Positions 56,304-64,000 of a DNA stretch of 64,000 nt are shown in pieces. Numbering within the stretch: position 1 is the first letter of the stretch; each line of letters starts with the position of its first letter. A program made the translations under genes and the position numbers. The stretch is from Neoarius graeffei (Eukaryota; Chordata; Actinopteri; Siluriformes; Ariidae): contig NC_083570.1 in the NCBI RefSeq assembly GCF_027579695.1, forward strand, positions 9,348,793 through 9,412,792, given 5' to 3'. The notes under the pieces are model-generated. The model was not told the DNA's origin, ran no database searches, and saw only the letters and a program-made list of their open reading frames with translations.

Positions 56304-57394
56304 GAGCACAAACACAGAGAGATCATGAACACTCCTCTATTAACCATTTCATCTCCCTTCAGTGCAGAAATTTAACCCATGTAGCCGCACTGATTAGGAT
56401 TAATTTCATGAAATACTCACAGAATGGATCTTAATTTTCTGGACTTTTCCACCTACTGACACCTCAAGCACAACTTTCAGCCTTGTTGATAAATTACAAT
56501 TGTTTCACTTCAACAGCTTTTTCCTCATGACATCTTTAAACTGATCTTCATCCCTAAAGAATGTTGGAGCCATTTTAAAAGTGAGGAGGACGCAGCTGTC
56601 AGGAAGGAAAACCATATTTTATTGATTTCGCATTGTTTATTACGAAAAGAAATCACAAAAGTGGACCTTTTTTTCAACATAATCTCCATTTCACTCAGTA
56701 TGAGCGCTCCAGGCTTAACAAGAGCCTGAACTCTTCATGACCTGCTGTTTGTGGAAACTAATCCACTTTGTGTTGGGTCACATCCCACCACCTCATCACA
56801 GATTAGTTTCCTGGAGCAGCATGCCTCATCCTGTTTTATTCCTGACATCATGATTTATCAAGAACATTATTCCTGGTCGATGAAGAATTTTCTCATGAAC
56901 AGATTGTTGAGATGGAAATGAAGTTGTTAGGTGAATATGTTTGAGATCAGAGATCCTGAGTCGCCTCAATCAGTCATTAGATGTGTCTTTGAGAAGTAGG
57001 AGAACACTGGAGAACCAGGAGGAAACCCACACTGACACGGGTCATTTTTTCTTTGGGTCATTTTAACATTGTTAACAGACTGAAATGAATCTCCTGAAAG
57101 GCAGAAGAAAGAAATCTGCTAGTTGTGTTAACACAAGACTTGATCTAATCCCAGTCAGTGCAGGGTTCAAACCCCATCCACCAGAAATATCATTAAAATC
57201 AAAGGGAAAGGCAGAGATGAGGCGAGATCATCAACAGGAGATCTATCCAGAATAAACACGGCTCACAACTGAGGAGATTTACTAACACACTGGAAGGGTT
57301 CACAGTAACTTCTTCTTTCTTGTGTTGAAAGGCAGTCAGCATCCTTATTGTTGCATTACTGCCACCTTCTGGATCAATTCCTTGCACCATTATA
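56190..57394. other. 5' flank of finTRIM B
   Basis: A GA run at 56272-56300 lies close to the start codon, as in gene A. 56890-57310 is the block duplicated at 41174-41590. 56420-56890 has no counterpart in unit A. No gene seen. Confidence 0.5.
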
Positions 57395-59039
57395 CAGTGT
57401 CTTGCAAAAGTATTCACCCCCTTGGTGTTTGTCCTGTTTTGTCGCATTACAAGCTGGAATTAAAATGGATGTTTTGGAGGGTTAGCACCATTTGATTTAC
57501 AAACCATGCCGACCACTTAAAAGGTGAAAATTGTTGTTTTATTGTGACACAAACAATATTTAAGATAAAAAAGACAGAAATCTGGAGTGTGCATAAGAAT
57601 TCACCCCCAAAGTCAATACTTTGTAGAGACACCTTTTGCTGCAATTACAGCTGCAAGTCTCTTGGGGTATGTCTCTATTAGCTTAGCACATCTAGCTCCT
57701 GGGATTTTTGCCCATTCCTCAAGGCAAAACTGCTCCAACTCCTTCAAGTTAGATGGGTTGCATTGGTGTACAGCAATCTTCAAGTTATGCCACAGATTCT
57801 CAATTGGATTGAGGTCTAGGCTTTGATGAGGCCATTCCAAGATATTTAAATGTTTCCCTTTAAACCACTCCAGTGTAGCTTTAGCAGTATGTTTAGGATC
57901 GTTGTCCTGGTGGAATGTGAACTTTTGTCTCAGTCTCAAACCTCTGGCTGACTCAAACAGGTTTTCCTCCAGAATTGCCCTGTATTTAGTGCCATCCATC
58001 TTTCCTTCAGTCTTGACCAGCTTTCCTGTTCCTGCAGATGAAAAAGATCCCCACAGTATGATGCTGCCACCACCATGCTTCACTGTAAGAATGGTGTTCT
58101 CAGGGTGATGGGTTTGCGCCACACAGGGTGATGGGTTTGTGTTTCCCATGATGGCCAAAAAGATCAATTTTGGTCTCATCTGACCAGAGAATCTTCTTCC
58201 ATGTGTTTGGGGAGTCTGCCACATGCTGTTGGGCAAACTCCAAACATGTTTTTTATTATTTTTTTTTTCTGTAAGTAATGGCTTTTTTTCCTGGCCACTC
58301 TTCCATAAAGCCCTGCCCACTCTGTGAAGTGTACGACTTAAAGTGGTTCTATGGACAGATACTCCCATCTCCGCTGTGGATCTTTGCAGCTCCTTCAGTA
58401 TTATCGTTGGTGTCTTTGTTGCATCTCTGATTAATTTCCTCCTTCCCCGGTCTGTGAGTTTTGTTGGGTGGGGCCTTCTCTTGTCAGGTTTGTAGTGGTG
58501 CCATATTCTTTCCATTTTGCTATAATGAATTTAATGGCATGCCATGGGATATTCAAAATTTGGGATATTTTTTATAACCCAACCCTGATCTATACTTCTC
58601 CATAACTTTGTCTCTGACCTGTTTGGAGGCTCCTTGGTTTTCATGTTGTTTGTTTTGTCATGTTACAGAGTCAGGGTCCTTCCAGAATAGGTTGATTTAT
58701 ATAGACACCATGTGACAGATCATGTGACACTGTGATTGCACACAGGTGGCTCTTAATCAACTAATTATGTGACTTATGAAGTGAATTGGTTGGACCAGCT
58801 CTTATTTAGGGGTTTCATATGAAAGGGGTGAATACATATGCACACTCCAGATTTCTGGGTTTTTTTTATCTTAATTATTGTATGTGTTACAATAATACAA
58901 CAATTTTCACCTTTAAAGTGGTCGGCATGTTGTGTAAATCAAATGGTGCTAACCCTCCAAACATCCATTTTAATTCCAGCTTGTAAGGCGACAAAACAGG
59001 ACAAACACCAAGGGGGATGAATACTTTTGCAAGACACTG
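57395..59039 (-). mobile_element. Tc1-like transposon with about 210-bp terminal repeats
   Basis: CAGTGTCTTGCAAAAGTATT at the left and its complement at the right begin inverted repeats of about 210 bp. TA precedes the left end; TC follows the right end, one base off. Length 1645 bp is normal. The element is in the upstream flank of finTRIM B and absent from unit A. Confidence 0.92.
57613..58640 (-). pseudogene. Tc1-like transposase, several frameshifts
   Basis: The true start is probably near 58640 (MKTKE...), followed by helix-turn-helix remnants in shifting frames. The longest frame (58515-57613) begins at MERIWHHYKPDKRRPHP. It passes through the first catalytic region out of frame (the DET-K box is readable only in another frame near 58170) and returns to frame at VKHGGGSIILWG. 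It then has HQDNDPKHTAKATLEW and LNPIENLWHNLK, the second Asp and the Glu. Compensating shifts make it look longer than it is functional. Confidence 0.87.
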
Positions 59040-59048
59040 TCCAGCAGC

Positions 59049-59235
59049 TTGCGGACATCCTGACCTCAGTATTAAAAGCTTCTGTCTGAAAATGAGTTCA
59101 GCACAGAAACTTCATCGCTGGGGGAAACTTTATTCTCCTGTTCTCTTATCTTTTATTCTGCAAAGCTTTGATTGTAATATTTGAATAAAAATCCCAAACT
59201 CACAGATAAACCTGGATTTATAAGGTTCTAAAAAA
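59049..59235. repeat. finTRIM-unit edge block
   Basis: Matches 42240-42375 and the 3' flank blocks at 17555 and 51573. It marks where another unit would begin. 59236-59713 beyond contains no gene; a CT-rich run is at 59290-59322. Confidence 0.7.
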
Positions 59236-59849
59236 AGTAAATTTTATTCAATGAAACACAACATGCATTTAATACAATTCAATACAACCTCTCTCTCTGT
59301 CTCTTTCTCTCTCTCTTTTCTCTCCAAGTCTTCATAATGGATCACCACCAGAACATTAGTGCATCGATGTTAACTGGACTTCCTGCATGTTTGCACCACC
59401 TTGATAACTGAAGCTTGATTGTGCATTTTCTGAATCATTTAATGAAACAATGTCAGCTGTATGTAATTCGGCTAAAAAGGAGCAAAAAACAAACAAACAG
59501 TGACGAGCCATTTGGGAGCTGAACAAGTCGATTCTGACTGTAAATAGATGTTCAGTCCACATTATGTAGAACATTTTGGAATCATTGTTCAATTCACTGC
59601 TTATTCATGCAGTGTGACATCCTCACGATACACAACAAGATCTGTTTTTTGTCTTGTTAACTTCAAGAGAGAGAAAAAAGGAGGCTGGTGAGGGAACAAC
59701 TCACTTATAGCTGCTATAGAGAGCGTGCACGTGATGTCACAAGGTCACGTGATATTTGTTTATCTGCCATTTTGGACGGCAAGGTCGCGCATAGAACTTA
59801 GACGAACCCGTTCTAATTATCAAGTGTGTGGGAGTAGATCTTTCGAGAC

Positions 59850-60026
59850 TGGTTATATCTTGTTCAGCATTTGGTTGTACCAATAGACAGGGCCAAAAGG
59901 AGGGCCTGTCATTTTATAGATTCCCCGCAGACGAGGAGAGACACGCAAAATGGGTGTCCGCTGTGCGAAGTGAAAACTGGAACCCCAGTTCTACCAGCCG
60001 AATTTGTAGTGAACACTTCATATCAG
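59850..60026 (+). pseudogene. THAP-domain first exon, start codon lost
   Basis: The frame reads LVISCSAFGCTNRQGQKEGL, SFYRFPADEERHAKWVSAVR, SSTSRICSEHFISG and ends at CAG|GTAGGTG. The C2CH zinc pattern is complete (CSAFGC ... CSEH). The expected ATG before VISC reads CTG, so translation would need a non-AUG start or an upstream exon. THAP domains bind DNA in P-element-type transposases and related factors. Confidence 0.75.
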
Positions 60027-60670
60027 GTAGGTGTAATCTTCTAATTCAATACTCCTAGTACATCTGTTAAGTTGATTTTTGTATTGAATGATAACTGCAT
60101 ACTTAGAAACTAGACAGTCTCTAACGTTTAAAATGGCTATGCCTAGCCCTACTACCCTGGCCTAGTCTATGACAATGTTTTATCTTTTTGGCTCATATAT
60201 GCCTTTGAAAGGCCAATCCATAGTAGGGATGGCGAAAACTAAAAAAAATCTTGACCGACCACCGAGCCTCATTAGCCGGTTGAAGTAGGTTAACCTTTGA
60301 GTTTAAACAGGGATGCAAACGGCGGATGCGCCTTTTGCACGGCTGAATCGCGCAGATCCGATTTGGGAGGGGCATTGGAGTGTCTGAATAATTTCATCAA
60401 AGTAAATTATATATTAAAATTACTAAATGAGCAAATGCTGTTACAGTCCATGAAACATAGGAAGTATTAGTATGAGAAGAAGGCAGTTGGTTAGAAAGCT
60501 GCGCACATTTGCGCAGCTTCCGTGCAGGCGTGCGCAGCTGTTTTTCAGACAAAAACATACATATTTACAACCCTGTCATTATCTGGAACTGAGTTTAGAT
60601 TACGAACATTCTTAAGATAAAACGTCCTGCATAGTCTCTTTATGATAAACGTCTTAATGCCACTTACCCG

Positions 60671-61036
60671 TGAGGTTATCAAGTAGACTTCTTTCTTCGG
60701 AACCTTCCAGAGGTATAGTTGGGATACCCATCCCGCAGCAAAATATTTATAAGCTTCCAGGCTCTTGTAAGCTTTGAGGGCTTTGCCAGTGTAACACGAT
60801 TAACGAGAAAATTGTAAATGTCGTGGTAGGCCAGATCGGGCAAATCGCCAGCTCCGAATTTCCCTGAACAAGGATTGCGGCAAGTTGTACGGATCTGCAA
60901 TCCCCAACCTGGAACACTTTTCCACGTAACGCTGCCTCATGTCACCTTCAAGATGCTGAACAAACTTAGACAAGTAATCGTGCGATGTAGATGGGGTATT
61001 TTCCAAATTTTCTTGGGGATTACTCCCTGGATCCAT
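60671..61036 (-). pseudogene. First exon of a YqaJ/SWIM-like transposon protein
   Basis: ATG at 61036 gives MDPGSNPQENLENTPSTSHD, then a helical stretch YLSKFVQHLEGDMRQRYVEK and NLPQSLF. The frame shifts for about 80 bases (GAGDLPDLAYHDIYNFLVNR is readable there) and returns with KAYKSLEAYKYFAAGWVSQL, ending near a CGG|GTAAGT donor at about 60671. The DLAYHDIYNFLV and YKSLEAYKYFAAGWV motifs resemble N-termini of fish proteins carrying SWIM or YqaJ nuclease domains; this is from memory and moderate in certainty. Two compensating shifts suggest decay. Confidence 0.5.
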
Positions 61037-61239
61037 TACGCTCGCGCAAGGTAAACTATCCTGATGCCGTCCAATGTGGCGGAGTGGGCGGAGTACACAC
61101 GTGCGGGTCACGTGACTGCACATCCTCTATAACGATAGTGACGACAGGCTCTAACTCGTTTCATGGACGTTCCACAGCATTAAATGTAGATATAAATGGA
61201 TAAAGAGTATGATGTGTCATTTTGTACACTGAAAAATAC

Positions 61240-61920
61240 AACGGCAATTCTAAAAAAGTTGGGACGCTGTGTAAACTGGAAATAAAAAGAGAATGCGATA
61301 ATTTGCAAATCATGGAAACCGATATTTCATTGAAAATAGTACAAAGACAACATTTCAAATGTTGAAACTGAGAAATTTTATTGTTTTTTGAAAAATATAC
61401 ACTCATTTTGAATTTGATGTCAGCAAAATGGTTCAAGAAAGTTCAAGAAAGAACGGGGTGTGTTTACTACTGTGTTGCATCACCTCTACTTTTAACAATT
61501 CTCTGTTAACATTTGGGAACTGAGGAGACCAATTGCTGTAGTTTTGAAAGAGAAATGTTGTCCCATTCTTGCCTGATATACACTTTCAGCTGCTCAAAAG
61601 TTTGCGCTCTCCTTTGTCATATTTTGTGCTTCATAATGCACCAAATGTTTTCAATGGGAGACAGGTCTGGACTGCAGCAGGTCAGTTTAGCACCCAGACA
61701 CTTTTACTACAGAGCCATGCAGTTTTAATATGCGCAGAAAGCGGTTTGGCGTTGTCTCGCTGAAAGAAGGAAGGCCTTCCCTGAAAAAGATTTTGTCTGG
61801 ATGGCAGCATATTGCTCTGAAATGTGTTTATAGAGGAGTTTTCGCATGGGCCGAAAATCTGGAAACCCATCGAGTTGATTTTTCATGGGCACACAGGGAT
61901 CCCAGCCGTGTTCGTCCAAA
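61240..61920 (-). pseudogene. Tc1-like element relic
   Basis: The left end (AAAAAAGTTGGGACGCTGTG) is related to the 4985 element's terminal repeat. On the minus strand transposase remnants read NLFQGRPSFFQRDNAKPLSA, then WVLN and, after breaks, an ENIW-like piece near 61640. It is 5' truncated and heavily decayed. 61921-62155 holds nothing else. Confidence 0.75.
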
Positions 61921-62155
61921 ATAAGTAAACAAATTTTATATATGTGCAAATACAGTGAAGGAACAGTAATGGTATGAGTGTCAAATTAATGAAAATTATT
62001 TAACATGAGAACAAACGAAGAAGACATTTTAACATTTTGAGTCATATGATTAGCACTGTAGTGCTGCCTGTTTTTAGTCTACAATGCTCGTTGTCAAATC
62101 TCACATCAGTCAATATAAATCTTTTTTTTGTTAGAAAATCAGTAAAAATAACATA

Positions 62156-63106
62156 CAGTGGTGCTTGAAAGTTTGTGAACCCTTTAGAATTTTCTATATT
62201 TCTGCATAAATATGACTGAAAACATCATCAGATTTTCACACAAGTCCTAAAAGTAGATAAAGAGAACCCAGTCAAACAATGAGTCAAAAATATTATACTT
62301 GGTCATTTATGTATTGAGGAAAATGATCCAATATTACATATCTGTGAGTGGCAAAAGTATGTGAACCTTTGCTTTCAGTATCTGGTGTGACCCCCTTGTG
62401 CAGCAATAACTGCAACTAAACGTTTCCGGTAACTGTTGATCAGTCCTGCACACCGGCTTGGAGGAATTTTAGCCCGTTCCTCCGTACAGAACAGCTTCAA
62501 CTCTGGGATGTTGGTGGGTTTCCTCACATGAACTGCTCGCTTCAGGTCCTTCCACAATATTTCGATTGGATTAAGGTCAGGACTTTGACTTGGCCATTCC
62601 AAAACATTAACTTTATTCTTCTTTAACCATTCTTTGGTAGAACGACTTATGTGCTTAGGGTCGTTGTCTTGCTGCATGACCCACCTTCTTTTGAGATTCA
62701 GTTCATGGACAGATGTCCTGACATTTTCCTTTAGAATTTGCTGGTATAATTCAGAATTCATTGTTCCATCAATGATGGCAAGCCGTCGTGGCCCAGATGC
62801 AGCAAAACAGCCCCAAACCATGATACTACCACCATCATGTTTCACAGATGGGATAAGGTTCTTATGCTGGAATGCAGTGTTTTCCTTTCTCCAAACATAA
62901 CGCTTCTCATTTAAACCAAAAAGTTCTATTTTGGTCTCATCTGTCCACAAAACATATTTCCAATAGCCTTCTGGCTTGTCCACGTGATCTTTAGCAAACT
63001 GCAGACGAGCAGCAATGTTCTTTTTGGAGAGCAGTGACTTTCTCCTTGCAACCTTGCCATGCGCACCATTGTTGTTCAGTGTTCTCCTGATGGTGGACTC
63101 ATGAAC
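62156..63106 (-). mobile_element. Tc1-like transposon, 5' truncated
   Basis: The left terminus CAGTGGTGCTTGAAAGTTTG follows TA. The transposase reads on the minus strand. At about 63106 similarity ends and unrelated AT-rich sequence begins, so the N-terminal part and the second terminal repeat are absent. Confidence 0.88.
62375..63104 (-). pseudogene. Tc1-like transposase, N-terminally truncated
   Basis: The frame is open from about 63104 (HVHESTIRRTLNNNGAHGKV) to a stop at 62375. It contains WTDETKIELFG, QQDNDPKHISRS and LNPIEILWKDL, all three catalytic positions of a DD34E transposase in one frame. Only the DNA-binding N-terminus is missing, so it cannot act alone. It is another family than the 4985 and 57395 elements. 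Confidence 0.87.
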
Positions 63107-64000
63107 ATGTAGGTGTATTATGTTTATGTGTATGTAGATTGGTGTTAAGTGATCAATCTTTAATAATTAAATTGAATCAATCCCATTGAATCATTTAATT
63201 TGAATCATTTGAATTTAATCATACCATTGAATCAGTCTCATTGAATCAGTCTCATTGAATTGTTTAAATTGAATTGTTTAAATTGAATTATTTAAATTGA
63301 ATCATTTAGTGAATCATACCATTATCGGGTATATTCAGAATTATTATGGTCACTTACCAAGCTGCAGCTAATAGTATTCATATACACCTTAAGAGTTCTT
63401 TTGAGATATGGGCGACTTCAAGAAGTATCGGAACAGCAGACAAACACACACAGTTTCAATAATAATGGAATTTATTATAACAAAGATAAAAATTGAATAG
63501 CAGCAGATGAAATCTTCTGTAAACAGTGTGTGTGTGTGTGTGTGTGTGCGTGTGTGTAGACAAAAGATTAGCTTTGTAGGCTAATTAGACAAAGGAAAGC
63601 TAGCTAGCATGTGTTTGTGTGTAAACAAATGATTAGCTTTGTGTGCTAACTAGACAAAGGAAGGCTAGCTAACATGTGCTTTTGAGGCCCAGTAGCCACG
63701 TGGTGCTTTTGAGGCCTAGTAGCCACGTGGTTGTGTGTGAGCGTGTGTGTATGTGTGATAACAAAATTAAATGTTAACAATTAAAATGCATTCAAATGGT
63801 CATCCGTGATATATGTAGATTTGAATGTGGGCACGGGAGAGTGCGCTATAAAGGTTGAATTGAATCAGGACTTAGAATATTATCTAAAGTTGAGACAAAA
63901 GACCTCGTGATAAAGAACAAGGGGGTTACCACGTGTCTCCTTACAGAACAAAGAGAGTTAGCTCTGGTTTGCTAGCTAAAGCATTTGTGAGGCCTAGTGT
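63107..64000. repeat. Unidentified region with tandem repeats
   Basis: 63150-63320 has many TTGAAT/AATTGAA units (TCATTGAATCAGTCTCATTG and similar). A GT run lies at 63525-63555. Two approximate repeats follow: GATTAGCTTTGT...GCTAGCTA (63568-63610 and 63631-63672) and TGCTTTTGAGGCC(C/T)AGTAGCC ACGTGG at 63677 and 63703. The stretch may be an LTR or satellite of an element continuing past the window; no coding frame. Confidence 0.5.

Larger units (their letters stand above)
59714..61133. mobile_element. THAP element with two inward-facing first exons
   Basis: Left end CTATAGAGAGCGTGCACGTGA and the complement of the right end (TATAGAGGATGTGCAGTCACGTGA) form terminal repeats. The left sub-terminal region (GTCACGTGA... 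GCCATTTTGGACGG) resembles the THAP elements at 30572 and 33607. A THAP exon reads inward from the left and a second gene's first exon reads inward from the right. 60080-60670 between them has no ORF. No target duplication was defined. Confidence 0.65.

Overview
The window is vertebrate, almost certainly teleost fish, DNA. Two tandem finTRIM-type genes (RING, two B-boxes, coiled coil, PRY/SPRY) with the family's exon layout, several Tc1-like elements, Harbinger, hAT and CACTA-like elements, fish-type LINEs, Penelope and two Ty3/Gypsy lineages all point that way. The tRNA-derived SINE present in several copies would fit a catfish, but the sequence alone cannot fix the species. Most of the 64 kb is transposon, often nested up to four deep; the only apparently intact host genes are the two finTRIMs.

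Layout. 1-3191: 3' part of a Mag-like Gypsy element ending in a short LTR. 3312-15200: copy 1 of a head-to-head two-gene module, a BEN-domain gene on the minus strand and a gene with small Asp/Ser-rich repeated exons on the plus strand. It is broken by a SINE, a Tc1 element (itself carrying a MITE) and a 5.2-kb Gypsy element whose integrase remnant precedes RT, the gmr1-type order. 15448-17650: decayed L1-like ORF2. 18264-27629: finTRIM gene A (minus), with a hAT element in its last intron that contains a Penelope element, which contains a MITE; intron 1 holds a Harbinger MITE. 27997-31700: L1 ORF1 fragment, MITEs, a THAP-element fragment and a SINE. 31870-40265: copy 2 of the BEN module, with BEN-domain exons retained, interrupted by a 1.27-kb foldback element and a THAP element with an extreme palindrome cluster. 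41100-42380: duplicated finTRIM upstream flank. 44297-51554: nearly complete L1-type LINE interrupted by a CACTA-like element that itself contains a SINE and a hAT. 51805-56189: finTRIM gene B (minus), intact. 57395-64000: Tc1-like elements, a THAP element with inward-facing first exons, and an unidentified repetitive end.

The paralogous copies act as internal controls. The Tc1 insertion (TA), the gmr1-type Gypsy (ACATG), the Harbinger MITE (TTA) and one SINE can each be compared with an empty site elsewhere in the window, so those boundaries and target-site duplications are read directly. Splice sites, exon lengths and phases of both finTRIMs add up to uninterrupted frames of 561 and 565 codons. 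Both BEN copies carry in-frame stops and are called pseudogenes or transposon-borne relics.
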